Positions 1-9,109 of a stretch of DNA of 64,000 bases are shown here, piece after piece. Within the stretch, counting starts at the first letter, position 1; each line of letters begins with the position of its first letter. The position numbers and the translations under genes were made by a program. The notes beneath the pieces are model-generated. The model was given only the letters and a program-made list of their open reading frames with translations, did no database searches and had not been told where the DNA came from. Origin of the DNA: HGM13862 sp031553915 (GTDB lineage Bacteria > Bacillota > Dehalobacteriia > UBA4068); the NCBI GenBank assembly GCA_031553915.1, contig JAVBKT010000002.1:186001-250000 (forward strand), read 5' to 3'.

Positions 1-198
1 TATACCATCAAAGCTATCAGCAGTGGTTTCGGCAACTGTATATTCTTGGCCCTGATAGGCAATTTTTTTACCGGCGGAACGCTCGGTAGCCAAAAGGCGC
101 AACTCGCCTATCGGGAAATTACGCTCGGCCAAAATTTTCAACAGCTCATGCCCAACAGCGCCGCTGGCGCCAACGATAGCAATATTATAAGTCTTCAT
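1..198 (-). CDS. asd: Aspartate-semialdehyde dehydrogenase, N-terminal part (cut by window edge)
   Basis: The 66 visible codons begin at the ATG complementary to 196-198 and run off the left edge of the window. The N-terminus MKTYNIAIVGASGAVGHEL carries the Rossmann motif GASGAVG, typical of Asd, which reduces aspartyl phosphate to aspartate semialdehyde in the lysine/diaminopimelate/threonine pathway. It lies 69 bp downstream of dpaB on the same strand. The order dpaA-dpaB-asd is known from Bacillus, where dipicolinate synthase sits with early lysine-pathway genes that supply its substrate dihydrodipicolinate. The catalytic Cys lies outside the window, so the call rests on the N-terminus and the context. 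Confidence 0.88.
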   Translation of the reverse strand, partial: MKTYNIAIVGASGAVGHELLKILAERNFPIGELRLLATERSAGKKIAYQGQEYTVAETTADSFDGI

Positions 199-267
199 CG
201 AAATTCCCTCCGTTAGTATACTTGTAAAGCAACAATGACATACAAGTGTTAATTTACATTATACTAC

Positions 268-876
268 CTATAACGGAGCTTGGCAAGTCAATATTGGCTG
301 AATTTGTTGGCCACGTAAGGCGGCGGCCAAAGTTTGGGGAATCTGTTTCATATCCGCCATCAGCGAGTTTGGTTTGTTGGCCGGATTGTCCTGACCAAAA
401 GGCACAAAATAGCAATTTTTATAATTCATCAATGTGCCGAAATTTTTGGCATTAGCGGCTAAACCGTCATTGGTAGAAATGGCGATCACCAATGGCCGGG
501 CATTACGCAAATGTGATTTTGCCGCCATAATCACCGGCGTATCAATAATAGCATTGGCCAGCTTGGAAATGCTATTGCCCGTGCAGGGCGCAATCAGCAT
601 AATGTCGCATAAACCATTGGGGCCGATCGGCTCCGCTTTGGTAATGCTGTCAATGATGCTCTCCGCGCCGGAGGCTGCCAGTATGGCCTGCTGCCAGTGC
701 TGGGCAGTGCCAAAACGCGTATCAGTATCGCGAACATGATCAGAAATAATCGGCACAATGTTAGCGCCCAAGCTTTTCAGATATTCCATTACGCTGATTG
801 CTGCCGCTAAGGTACAAAAAGAGCCGGTCAGCGCAAAACCAATATTTTTTCCTTTGAAAATATCCTGTTCTGTCAT
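268..876 (-). CDS. dpaB: Dipicolinate synthase subunit B (flavoprotein)
   Basis: A 202-residue flavoprotein-fold protein (the SpoVFB/DpaB family is about 200 aa). The N-terminal segment IGFALTGSFCTL (about residues 12-23) is the nucleotide/flavin-binding loop, and APCTGNSISKLANAI (about 96-110) is the second conserved flavoprotein motif. With DpaA it makes dipicolinic acid in the mother cell, which is then loaded into the forespore core for heat resistance. Its ATG overlaps the dpaA stop by 4 bp (873-876), so the two are translationally coupled. Asd follows downstream. Family and context agree. Confidence 0.93.
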   Translation of the reverse strand: MTEQDIFKGKNIGFALTGSFCTLAAAISVMEYLKSLGANIVPIISDHVRDTDTRFGTAQHWQQAILAASGAESIIDSITKAEPIGPNGLCDIMLIAPCTGNSISKLANAIIDTPVIMAAKSHLRNARPLVIAISTNDGLAANAKNFGTLMNYKNCYFVPFGQDNPANKPNSLMADMKQIPQTLAAALRGQQIQPILTCQAPL

Positions 877-1748
877 TTTGCCCCTCCTTCCTCGCTCAAT
901 TCCTTAATAAAACTGGGGTAAAAATCAGCCATAATCTGTCCGGCAAAAGCTGCCGCATACTTGCCCGGCATACCCCCGGCATGGATAGCTTTGATCCCTC
1001 TGCGCTCAGCAGCGACAAAATCCGTGCCTCCGGGATAAGCAGCCAGATCAATAATGGCCGTATCCCGATGCAAAAGGCCGATAATCACTTCATCCAGGAG
1101 CAGACTAGGCGCGGTATTAAAAATATAATCCGCCTCCCGCGCAGCTGCCACCAATTGCGGCCGTCCCACTACGCTATAGCCCATTTCCACCGCCTCCTGG
1201 CTGCGCTTTTGCCCGCGGTTGAGCACTGTAACATTCATGCCCAGGCCGTCCAGACGCCAAGCCAGCTCTTTGCCGATGCGGCCAAAGCCGATCAGCAAGG
1301 CTTTATGCCCCAGCAAAACACGGTCATCCAGGCTGATCGCTTCCGCTATCGCCCCTTCCGCAGTGGCAGCAGCGAGCGGTACGGCCATTCTGTCATCCTC
1401 TGTCAATTCATAAATATGGCAATGCTCCGCCTGAATGCGCAGCGTCATCGACGCTACCCCGCAAAGAATGGCTGTACCCGGAGCCAGAGCTTCAAAATCA
1501 TCTTCACCCAAATAGACCGGGTGCAGGCATAAGCTAGATAAACGCCCGTCTTTGGCCAGCGGCGGCTGCGGCAAAATACAGATATCAGCAGCACTAAAGG
1601 CGGACTTAATATCTGTTACTGTCCTGATCCCCTGCGGCAATAATTCACTGGGGCAGCCATAGGCCCAAACCTCATAACCAGCGTCCTGCAACGCTGTCAT
1701 CACCGGTATTTCCCGTTTATCCCCACCACAAAAAACTATCTTCCCCAC
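873..1748 (-). CDS. dpaA: Dipicolinate synthase subunit A
   Basis: A 291-residue NAD(P)-dependent dipicolinate synthase subunit, starting VGKIVFCGGDKREIPV with a second Rossmann motif ALLIGFGRIGKELAWRL in the middle. It converts dihydrodipicolinate to dipicolinate during sporulation. Start choice: an AGGAGG (complement of 1756-1761) lies 7 nt before a GTG at 1748. The ATG at 1754 is only 1 nt from that site, and longer in-frame extensions upstream run into the hfq terminator hairpin and look non-coding. So GTG 1748 is preferred and ATG 1754 is the alternative. The gene is the first of the dpaA-dpaB-asd group and is probably transcribed separately from hfq, because a terminator lies between them. 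Confidence 0.92.
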   Translation of the reverse strand: MGKIVFCGGDKREIPVMTALQDAGYEVWAYGCPSELLPQGIRTVTDIKSAFSAADICILPQPPLAKDGRLSSLCLHPVYLGEDDFEALAPGTAILCGVASMTLRIQAEHCHIYELTEDDRMAVPLAAATAEGAIAEAISLDDRVLLGHKALLIGFGRIGKELAWRLDGLGMNVTVLNRGQKRSQEAVEMGYSVVGRPQLVAAAREADYIFNTAPSLLLDEVIIGLLHRDTAIIDLAAYPGGTDFVAAERRGIKAIHAGGMPGKYAAAFAGQIMADFYPSFIKELSEEGGAK

Positions 1749-1827
1749 AGCCATCCCTCCTAACACATACCTCATAATATTCAAATAGTGATAATAGGTG
1801 CTTGGACAGCTGCGCCTTTTCCGCAAA

Positions 1828-1869
1828 AGAAAAGAACAGCATACTCGAGTTGAGCTGCTGTTCTTTTCC
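1828..1869 (-). terminator. Rho-independent terminator after hfq
   Basis: The arms AAAAGAACAGCA and TGCTGTTCTTTT pair perfectly around a 14-nt loop, 17 bp past the hfq stop codon. On the minus strand the hairpin ends in TTTTCTTTTG. It separates the mutS-mutL-miaA-hfq transcript from dpaA. Confidence 0.8.
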
Positions 1870-1885
1870 TCAATCAAAACTAATA

Positions 1886-2128
1886 TTAATCTTGATACGC
1901 CTCTAAATTATGCAGATCCAGAGGCTCGGTCGGAATAATGGTACTAATTGCGTGCTTGAAAATCATCTCCTGGTCTTTGCCGCAGGCAACTATTACCGTA
2001 AAGCTATCAAAAGCTTCGACTATTCCTTTTAGTTGAAAACCATTGACGAGAAAAAAAGTGGCGGGTATCTTTTGCTTACGAATCGCATTGAGGTACAACT
2101 CCTGCAAACCGGGTTGTTTCATGCTCAT
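1886..2128 (-). CDS. hfq: RNA chaperone Hfq
   Basis: An 80-residue Sm-like protein. The Sm1 region with VNGFQLKGIVEAFDSF and the Sm2 motif IFKHAISTI are both present, and the length matches Gram-positive Hfq, which lacks the long enterobacterial tail. Hfq forms a hexameric ring that binds A/U-rich RNA and helps small RNAs act on mRNAs. It overlaps the miaA stop by 4 bp (2125-2128), is the last gene of the mutS-mutL-miaA-hfq run and is followed by a terminator. The miaA-hfq adjacency is widely conserved in bacteria. Confidence 0.97.
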   Translation of the reverse strand: MSMKQPGLQELYLNAIRKQKIPATFFLVNGFQLKGIVEAFDSFTVIVACGKDQEMIFKHAISTIIPTEPLDLHNLEAYQD

Positions 2129-3075
2129 ACCTCCTCTAACATTTGGGCGATTCGGAATAAAACCGCACTTATCAACTCTCCCTCCTCAAGATATTGGGCA
2201 ATATCAAACCAGCAGATACGCTGGTCGCGCTTGAACCATGTCATTTGCCTTTTGGCAAAACGCCTGGTATCTCTTTTTAAATTCTTTATCGCTTCGTCCA
2301 GCGAGCATTCCTGCTCCAGATAAGCGGCTATCTGCTTATAACCTAAGGCCTGCATCGATACGGCATCCCGCGAGAGCCCATTTTGCAGCAATCCCTGCAC
2401 TTCTTCCGCCAGCCCTTGGTCCAGCATCCGCTCAATTCTGGCCTCTATCCGCGCATAGAGAAGATCCTTGTCAGCGGTAAGGCCAATCATGATCGGGTCA
2501 TATTTAACCGGCTGATTATCTTCGTGGAACTCGCTGGGAACACGGCCGCTGACCAGGCATATTTCCAGCGCCCTGATCAGGCGCCGACTGTCATTGGGGT
2601 GTATTTTAGCGGCGGTTACCGCATCCATTTCCTGCAGGCGCTGATGCATTTGCTCTCCGCCGTTGGCGGCAAATTCCTGTTGCAGCGCTTCCCGGACAGC
2701 AGGATCAACATCTGTCAGCGGATCAAAATTATAGGGGAACACCAGCGAATTAATATAAAGACCAGTGCCGCCGCAGATCAGGGGTAATTTGTTCCGGTCA
2801 AAAATATCCTCAATGCACTGATCCGCCCGGTCATGAAAATCAGCTACGCTAAAAGCATAATCAGGCGGAACAATATCCAGCAGATGATGCGGAACCTGCT
2901 CCTGCTCAGCTGTGCTCGCTTTAGCGGTCCCGATATCCATGCCCCAATATACCTGCATTGAATCTGCGGAAATAATTTCGCAGTTGAATTTCTGCGCCAC
3001 AGCCAAAGCTAAAGCAGTTTTGCCGGTGGCAGTAGGTCCTAAGATCACAATAATTTTTTTCTTATTGCCTGTCAT
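2125..3075 (-). CDS. miaA: tRNA dimethylallyltransferase
   Basis: A 316-residue enzyme that transfers the dimethylallyl group to A37 of tRNAs reading UNN codons. The Walker A motif GPTATGKT is at residues 13-20, followed by the substrate motif DSMQVYWGMDIGTAK and by CGGTGLYINSL. The C-terminal half carries the DTRRFAKRQMTWF segment typical of MiaA. The ATG at 3075 has GAGGA upstream. It lies 18 bp downstream of mutL and overlaps hfq, so it is part of the same operon. Confidence 0.97.
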   Translation of the reverse strand: MTGNKKKIIVILGPTATGKTALALAVAQKFNCEIISADSMQVYWGMDIGTAKASTAEQEQVPHHLLDIVPPDYAFSVADFHDRADQCIEDIFDRNKLPLICGGTGLYINSLVFPYNFDPLTDVDPAVREALQQEFAANGGEQMHQRLQEMDAVTAAKIHPNDSRRLIRALEICLVSGRVPSEFHEDNQPVKYDPIMIGLTADKDLLYARIEARIERMLDQGLAEEVQGLLQNGLSRDAVSMQALGYKQIAAYLEQECSLDEAIKNLKRDTRRFAKRQMTWFKRDQRICWFDIAQYLEEGELISAVLFRIAQMLEEV

Positions 3076-3093
3076 TGCTTATCCTCAATATTA

Positions 3094-4980
3094 TTATATG
3101 CTGCCGCGCAAAAAGCGTTTATAAATTTCCGCCCGGCTCAGTTTGATGGCCAAGGGACGCCCATGCGGGCAGGTAGATGAATTTTCGCAGTGGTCAAGAT
3201 CAGCAAAAAGGACGCTGATATCGGTAATGGTCAAAAAACGGTTGGCTTTGATCGCCTGCTTGCAGGCTGCCATGAATAATTCGTCCTTACGCATGCGGGC
3301 GATATTGGCCGGGGCCTCCGCCAGTTCCGATAAAAAGAGGCGCAACAGCTGCTCCGGGTCATCGCCATCATACCAGATGGGCACCCCCCTGATCACAAAA
3401 GTATTTTCTCCGAAATGTTCAATGATAAAGCCTTGCTCACGCAAACCCAAAATCAAATCTGTCAGCTGCATTGCTTCCTGATAGGAAAGATCAAGCGATA
3501 TCGGCACAGCTAAGCCGCTGCTGTCACCAAGGTGTTCTATAGACGCGGCGGCAATTTTTTCGTAAAGAATGCGCTCCGCTGCCGCGTGCTGGTCAATGAT
3601 ATAGAGATATTCTCCTTTAACCGCCACAATAAAGGTTCCGGCAAACTGGCCCAAGGGAGTCAGCTGGGAATAAACCAGTTGCTGATTGCCCTGCCCGTCA
3701 TCAGCAAACAATTGCTCCTGCGTGGATTGGTACTCGGGAATAAAACGATCCGTCGGTAGCTCTTGCTGGGTCTGATCCAGGTTATAGCTTTGTAAAGCCT
3801 GATAAATATCTATGCCACGGTTAAGCGCTCCGCTTTCCCTGAGTGGCATCGCAGTCTCAGTTGCAAGGCCAGCGCTATAACTGCCTGCCGGCGCGGCAAA
3901 ATTATCCCGCTGATCAACCAATTCGCCTGGCTCCCCCTGCTCTGGGGTAGACATTGCTACCTTTGCCTCTTTGGTGATAATTTCCGGCGCAGAGGCTCCA
4001 CTTTTGCCTAGTGCAGCGCGGATTTGCTCAATCAGCTCCGCGCGGATTGCAGCAAAATTATCAAACTTAACCTCCAGCTTACCGGGATGCACATTCACAT
4101 CAATTGCCCCCGGATCGAGCTGCAAAAAAATAAAAACAATCGCATAGCGGTGCTTGGGCATAAAATTGAAATATGCTTCATCCACGGCATGGCCCAGCTC
4201 GCGGCTGCGCACAAAACGGCCGTTGATGAAAAAATTATAATTATTGCGGTTAGCGCGGTTGAGCGCGGGCGGGCTGACAAAGCCCTGGCTAAAGGCTATC
4301 ATCTGCTCTGCGACATTTTTGCCATAGGCCTCAAACAAAGCATGGCGGGCATTGCCCTTACCGCTGCTGTTAAATATAGTATGGCTGCCGTTAACCAAGC
4401 GGAAAGCAATCTGCGGATAGGCCACAATATAGCGCGCCAGCAAATCGCTGATCAGGCCAATTTCCGTGCGCGGGGTTTTGAGAAACTTTTTCCGGGCCGG
4501 CGCATTATAAAAGAGCCTGTCCACAATGACCGTTGTGCCGGCCTGCGCCGCGGCAATCTCAGGTATGCTGGGCTTACCGTCAATAATATTGAGACAATAG
4601 CCATTCTCGGCATTTTTTTGTTGAGAAATAATGCTCATCTGGCTGACCGAGGCAATGGAGGGCAGGGCCTCACCGCGGAAACCCAAGCTATGCAGCTGAT
4701 GAAGATCAGCAGCTTGCGTGATTTTGCTGGTGGCATGACGCAAAACAGCCAGGCGCATCTCATCCGGGCTCATGCCATAGCCATTATCGCTAATCTGCAT
4801 CTTTTCCAGATTTGCATCAAAAATACGCACGGAAATAGCCGTAGCTTCGGCGTCAATAGCGTTTTCGACCAGCTCTTTGATTACCGAAAAGGGCCGCTCC
4901 ACAACCTCGCCCGCGGCGATTTGGTTGGCCGTATGCTGGTCGAGTATCTTAATTCTATTAGTTGTTTCTTCGCTATTCAT
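3094..4980 (-). CDS. mutL: DNA mismatch repair protein MutL (endonuclease type)
   Basis: A 628-residue GHKL ATPase. N-terminal motifs: VKELVENAIDA (motif I), DNGYGMS and GFRGEALPSIASV. The C-terminal domain has the metal-binding endonuclease motif DQHAAAERILYE (about residue 468), then ACKQAIK and CPHGRP near the end. This combination marks the nicking MutL found in bacteria without MutH, so repair here is expected to be MutH-independent. The middle (about 340-440) is a low-conservation linker rich in Gln/Ala. The start overlaps the mutS stop by 8 bp, so the two are coupled. Confidence 0.97.
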   Translation of the reverse strand: MNSEETTNRIKILDQHTANQIAAGEVVERPFSVIKELVENAIDAEATAISVRIFDANLEKMQISDNGYGMSPDEMRLAVLRHATSKITQAADLHQLHSLGFRGEALPSIASVSQMSIISQQKNAENGYCLNIIDGKPSIPEIAAAQAGTTVIVDRLFYNAPARKKFLKTPRTEIGLISDLLARYIVAYPQIAFRLVNGSHTIFNSSGKGNARHALFEAYGKNVAEQMIAFSQGFVSPPALNRANRNNYNFFINGRFVRSRELGHAVDEAYFNFMPKHRYAIVFIFLQLDPGAIDVNVHPGKLEVKFDNFAAIRAELIEQIRAALGKSGASAPEIITKEAKVAMSTPEQGEPGELVDQRDNFAAPAGSYSAGLATETAMPLRESGALNRGIDIYQALQSYNLDQTQQELPTDRFIPEYQSTQEQLFADDGQGNQQLVYSQLTPLGQFAGTFIVAVKGEYLYIIDQHAAAERILYEKIAAASIEHLGDSSGLAVPISLDLSYQEAMQLTDLILGLREQGFIIEHFGENTFVIRGVPIWYDGDDPEQLLRLFLSELAEAPANIARMRKDELFMAACKQAIKANRFLTITDISVLFADLDHCENSSTCPHGRPLAIKLSRAEIYKRFLRGSI

Positions 4981-7603
4981 TTTTCAGCTCTTTCTTCCAC
5001 TCACTCAGCTGCAGCAAGGCGTCCAAAGGAGAAAGCGCGTCCAGATCAATATCGCGGATGGCAGTGATAATTTCATGCTCTTCCGCCTCCGGCATTTCGC
5101 CGAGAATAATATCGGCAAAATTAAGCTGCTCGTTTCTTTCCAGCTTAGATGCAATATGCTTTTCCGCCTCCAGCTGCGCTAATATCTCTTTGGCGCGGCG
5201 GATAACCTCTTTGGGCAGACCAGCCAGCTGAGCGACAGCAATACCATAGCTTCTGTCTGTGCCGCCTTCAATAATTTTGCGCAAAAAGACAATCCTCTGC
5301 CCTTTTTCTTTGACTGAATTAGAAAAATTCTTCACCATTGGAAAACTATCGGCCAGCAGTGTCAGCTCGTGATAATGAGTAGCAAACAATGTTTTAGCCG
5401 CGCAATTATCATTTAAAATAAATTCCGCCACTGCCCAGGCAATAGACAGCCCGTCATAAGTGGAGGTGCCGCGCCCGATCTCATCGAGGATAATCAGGCT
5501 GTCTTTGGTAGCGTGGCGCAGGATATTCGATGTCTCTGTCATCTCAACCATAAAAGTGCTCTGTCCGCCGGAGAGGTCGTCAGAGGCGCCGACGCGGGTA
5601 AAAATGCGGTCAACATAGCCAATCTGCGCCTTTTCCGCCGGCACAAAGCTTCCGATATGCGCCAGCAGCACAATCAGCGCCACCTGCCGCATATAAGTGC
5701 TCTTCCCTGCCATATTGGGGCCGGTAATCAACATCATCCGTAGATGGTTTTGGTCAAGGTGGGTGTCATTGGGAATATAGTTCTCCCGCTCGATGATTTT
5801 CTCAATTACCGCATGACGGCCTTCGCGGATAATAATACTATTGCTATCATCAACCTGCGGCTTGCAATAATTATTAGCAATAGCCACGCTGGCCAAAGAC
5901 TGCAATGCGTCCAGATAAGCGCATACCTCAGCCACGCTATTTATGCGCACAGCCGCAGCAGCTGTTTTGTCGCGCACCTCGCAAAAGTATTTATATTCCA
6001 AAGCGGAGAGCTTTTCGCCAGCACTCAGAATTCGTTCTTCCAGCTCTTTTAGCTCTTCGGTGATAAAACGCTCGGCATTAACCAAGGTCTGTTTGCGGAT
6101 ATAGCCCTCAGGCGCTTCGTCCGCTCTGCCTTTGCTGATCTCTATGTAATAGCCAAAGACCTTATTAAAGCCAACTTTGAGCGTTTTGATGCCGGTACGC
6201 TCGCGCTCTGCCGCTTCCAGCTCCAACAATGTCTGTTTTACTGACCCGGAAAGCTGTCTCAGCTCGTCCACCTCAGCATGATAGCCGGTTTTGATCACCC
6301 CACTATCCTTGGCGGAAAGCGGCGCATCACCTGCGATAGACTCTTCCAATAGCTGGCAGATATCCTCCAGCAGATCATGACAATCAATCATGCGCATAAA
6401 CAAATCACTGTCCAGCCGGCTTAGCAGGCTAAACAAATGCGGCTGAAGGGAGAGAGAGCTTTTAAGGGCCAGCAAATCACGCGGTCCGGCGCTGCCATAG
6501 CTAATCCGGGTAATGATTCGCTGCATATCATGCAGTTGCCTTAAAATGCTGCGCAAATCATCAAGCAGCAGCGGTTTGTTGGTCAGCTCTTCTACCGCGT
6601 TCAAGCGGGCATTGATTGCCGGCGCGGATAGCAGCGGGTTTTCCACCCAATCGCGCAGCATTCTGGCGCCCATCGGCGTCAGCGTATCATCAATCACCCA
6701 TAGCAGCGAGCCTTTATACTTATTGCTGCGCATGGTTTGCGATAGCTCGAGATTACGTCTGGTAGCAGCGTCAATCAGCATATATTGGCTATTGTTGTAA
6801 ATCGTAATTTTATCTATGTATGAGAGTGAGCGCTTTTGCGTTAACAGCAAAAAGTCGAGAATCATCACCGAGGCGATAGCCACGGCCGGATGATCGCCAA
6901 AGCCCAGGCCATCAATAGAGGCTACCTTAAAATGTGAGCAAAGCAGCTCATTGGTATTGCGCCGCAGATAATTCATATCCTTGGCCGGGCTGATACAGCC
7001 GACAACCTCATTCTTTAAGCGCAGGGAAAACAGCTCATCATGACATAGCTCGTCCGGCAAGAGCAATTCTGCCGGATGAATACGCGCCAGCTCGTCGGCA
7101 AGCTTGTTTCGGATATCGCCGCCCTTAATTTCCGTGGCAAAAAATTTGCCGGTGGAAATATCAGTGTAGGCCAAGCCAAAACAAATCTCGCTTTTGCCCT
7201 TTTTCTCCAACCAGCAGGCAGCGAGATAATTATAGGCCTTGGCGGCAAGCATATTCTCTTCAACAACAGTGCCAGGAGTGATCACGCGTACAACATCGCG
7301 CTTGACCATACCCTTGGCTGTTTTGGGGTCTTCCAGCTGCTCACAAATGGCAACCTTATAGCCCTTCTCAATCAGCCGCGCAATATAATTATCCGCGGCA
7401 TGATGCGGTACGCCGCACATCGGTATTTTGGCTCCGCCACCGCCATCTCTGGCCGTCAGGACAATTGAAAGCTCGCGCGAGGCAGTATGGGCGTCATCGC
7501 CAAACATTTCATAAAAATCGCCCAAGCGGAAAAAGAGCAAACAATCACTGTATTGCTCTTTTAGCTCTTGATATTGCCGCATCATCGGTGTTACAATGGT
7601 CAA
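4973..7603 (-). CDS. mutS: DNA mismatch recognition ATPase MutS
   Basis: An 876-residue MutS1. The mismatch-reading Phe-X-Glu is visible in RLGDFYEMFGDDA near residue 30. The ATPase domain has Walker A ITGPNMAGKSTYMRQ (about 620), the Walker B/switch LDEIGRGTSTYDG and ATHYHEL. The start is TTG at 7603: an AGGAGG lies 8 nt upstream, overlapping the end of minC, and no earlier candidate is as good. It binds mismatches and recruits MutL, encoded immediately downstream with an 8-bp overlap. Length is normal for the family. Confidence 0.97.
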   Translation of the reverse strand: MTIVTPMMRQYQELKEQYSDCLLFFRLGDFYEMFGDDAHTASRELSIVLTARDGGGGAKIPMCGVPHHAADNYIARLIEKGYKVAICEQLEDPKTAKGMVKRDVVRVITPGTVVEENMLAAKAYNYLAACWLEKKGKSEICFGLAYTDISTGKFFATEIKGGDIRNKLADELARIHPAELLLPDELCHDELFSLRLKNEVVGCISPAKDMNYLRRNTNELLCSHFKVASIDGLGFGDHPAVAIASVMILDFLLLTQKRSLSYIDKITIYNNSQYMLIDAATRRNLELSQTMRSNKYKGSLLWVIDDTLTPMGARMLRDWVENPLLSAPAINARLNAVEELTNKPLLLDDLRSILRQLHDMQRIITRISYGSAGPRDLLALKSSLSLQPHLFSLLSRLDSDLFMRMIDCHDLLEDICQLLEESIAGDAPLSAKDSGVIKTGYHAEVDELRQLSGSVKQTLLELEAAERERTGIKTLKVGFNKVFGYYIEISKGRADEAPEGYIRKQTLVNAERFITEELKELEERILSAGEKLSALEYKYFCEVRDKTAAAAVRINSVAEVCAYLDALQSLASVAIANNYCKPQVDDSNSIIIREGRHAVIEKIIERENYIPNDTHLDQNHLRMMLITGPNMAGKSTYMRQVALIVLLAHIGSFVPAEKAQIGYVDRIFTRVGASDDLSGGQSTFMVEMTETSNILRHATKDSLIILDEIGRGTSTYDGLSIAWAVAEFILNDNCAAKTLFATHYHELTLLADSFPMVKNFSNSVKEKGQRIVFLRKIIEGGTDRSYGIAVAQLAGLPKEVIRRAKEILAQLEAEKHIASKLERNEQLNFADIILGEMPEAEEHEIITAIRDIDLDALSPLDALLQLSEWKKELKNE

Positions 7604-7606
7604 GTA

Positions 7607-8260
7607 TCAGGCCTCCTGCTCTTCGAGGTTCTCCTTAAACTGCGTTGGCACATAGTCAGTCAAAACAATGGTGCCCTCAGAAATCATCGCCAGCTTCAGC
7701 GGCGTTAAGCCGGCGTCAGGGGGAACAGTCGCCACATGTTCGCCAATGCGCAGCTGCTGGGCTTGCATATTATAGACGAGAATATAGGCCGCCTCATCAC
7801 CTTCGGCGCCCGCATGCAGTACGCCGCGGCAGCAGCCCATAACCACAATATTGCCGGTAGCGATAATCTCTCCGCCCGGGTTAATATCACCCATGACCAC
7901 AGCATTGCCGCGCACAGAAAGCCTTTGTCCGCTTCTGACGCTTTTGGTTACCAGCAAACTGTTGCCGCCTGCTGTTTGATAAATCATCTCCGCCTTTTCA
8001 TCGCTTTGCACGATATGCGGAATAGCCTTGCCGGGTTTGATATGATATTTCTTCAGAATTCCTTGGATGATTGCCATTTCTTCTTCAGAAAACTGATTGG
8101 GCATGTCAATAATATAATCAGCATTGATAAAGAAATCACCACTGCTCAGCAGCTTTTCTTCCAATGATGCACAAACCTGGCCAAAACCAGCCTGCTCGGT
8201 ATCAAAATAAAAAACCAGTCCTTGTGGTGTGCCTTTGATATTGACAATGTTTTGATTCAT
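7607..8260 (-). CDS. minC: Septum site-determining protein MinC
   Basis: A 217-residue protein. The C-terminal half (about 105-195) is the right-handed beta-helix of MinC: VRSGQRLSVRGNAVVMGDIN, then a repeat-like NPGGEIIATGNIVVMG, CRGVLHAGA and the Tyr/Met-rich QAQQLRIG. The N-terminal 100 residues fit the FtsZ-inhibiting domain but are poorly conserved. MinC blocks FtsZ polymerisation at the poles when recruited by MinD. No minD is in this window: minC lies 3 bp ahead of mutS instead of in a mreBCD-minCD group. GGAGG precedes the ATG. Confidence 0.87.
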   Translation of the reverse strand: MNQNIVNIKGTPQGLVFYFDTEQAGFGQVCASLEEKLLSSGDFFINADYIIDMPNQFSEEEMAIIQGILKKYHIKPGKAIPHIVQSDEKAEMIYQTAGGNSLLVTKSVRSGQRLSVRGNAVVMGDINPGGEIIATGNIVVMGCCRGVLHAGAEGDEAAYILVYNMQAQQLRIGEHVATVPPDAGLTPLKLAMISEGTIVLTDYVPTQFKENLEEQEA

Positions 8261-8372
8261 TTATGGAGCCTCCAATTGAATATTATCTATATAATATATT
8301 ATGCTGCATTTAACTATAATAGTTTCGCCTAAAACGACTATTTTTCCTGCCGTATTTTGGGAGTAAAACTTT

Positions 8373-9107
8373 ATGAGACATGGTTTTGATGAAATCTACA
8401 AAAGAATGAAAAAAGCGATTATCGCTCATGCGATGATTAGTGATACCAGTTCTATTATGGTCGGGCTTTCCGGAGGTAAAGACAGCCTGACTTTGCTCTA
8501 TGCGCTGAAACAATTTCTGGCTATCTCAAAACACAAATACAGCTTGGCGGCCGGGCATGTCTCGCTTGGCTTCCCCGGTGATGATATAACCCTGATGCAG
8601 GAGTTTTGCCAAGATTTGCAGGTGCCTTTTTATTGGACAAAAACAGAAATCGGCGCTATCGTTTTTGACCACCGCAAGGAAAGCAATCCCTGCTCGCTGT
8701 GCGCGAAAATGCGCCGGGGCGCCCTAAACAGCCTCGCTAAAGAGAACGGCTTTGCCAAAATAGCTTTGGCGCATCACCTGGACGATGTGACGGAAACCCT
8801 GCTCTTGAACCTCTTTTATGAAGGCCGCATTGCCAGCTTTAAGCCTGTCACCTATCTCGACCGTATGGATTTAACTGTGATCCGTCCCTTTGTCTATGTG
8901 CCGGAAGAGCAAATCAGCTATTTTGCCAGAAAAGAAAATCTGCCAATCAGCCGCAGCAATTGTCCGCAAAACTGTCTGGGCAAAAGGCAGGAGATGAAAG
9001 AAATTGTCGCCGCAATCGAAAAAATGGCGCCGATGGGCAAAGACAGAGCCACCGGCGCGCTTGATCGTATGTTTGACAGTGATTGGGATGGCAAAAGAGC
9101 TAAATAG
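8373..9107 (+). CDS. TtcA-family tRNA 2-thiolation protein (PP-loop ATPase)
   Basis: A 244-residue PP-loop enzyme. The ATP pyrophosphatase signature SGGKDS is at residues 33-38. It is followed by a CxxC pair in NPCSLCAKMRRGAL (about 110) and a late NCPQNCLGKR. TtcA enzymes use such cysteines to hold an iron-sulfur cluster while installing 2-thiocytidine in tRNA. Several related PP-loop proteins in Bacillota have other or unknown targets, so the exact substrate is inferred. The gene stands alone on the plus strand, divergent from minC and ending 2 bp from the convergent fchA. Confidence 0.8.
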   Translation: MRHGFDEIYKRMKKAIIAHAMISDTSSIMVGLSGGKDSLTLLYALKQFLAISKHKYSLAAGHVSLGFPGDDITLMQEFCQDLQVPFYWTKTEIGAIVFDHRKESNPCSLCAKMRRGALNSLAKENGFAKIALAHHLDDVTETLLLNLFYEGRIASFKPVTYLDRMDLTVIRPFVYVPEEQISYFARKENLPISRSNCPQNCLGKRQEMKEIVAAIEKMAPMGKDRATGALDRMFDSDWDGKRAK

Positions 9108-9109
9108 CT

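Noticed and set aside
4024..5067. A 347-codon open frame on the plus strand
   Set aside because: Antisense to mutL and the end of mutS, whose motifs are intact; the translated product resembles no family.
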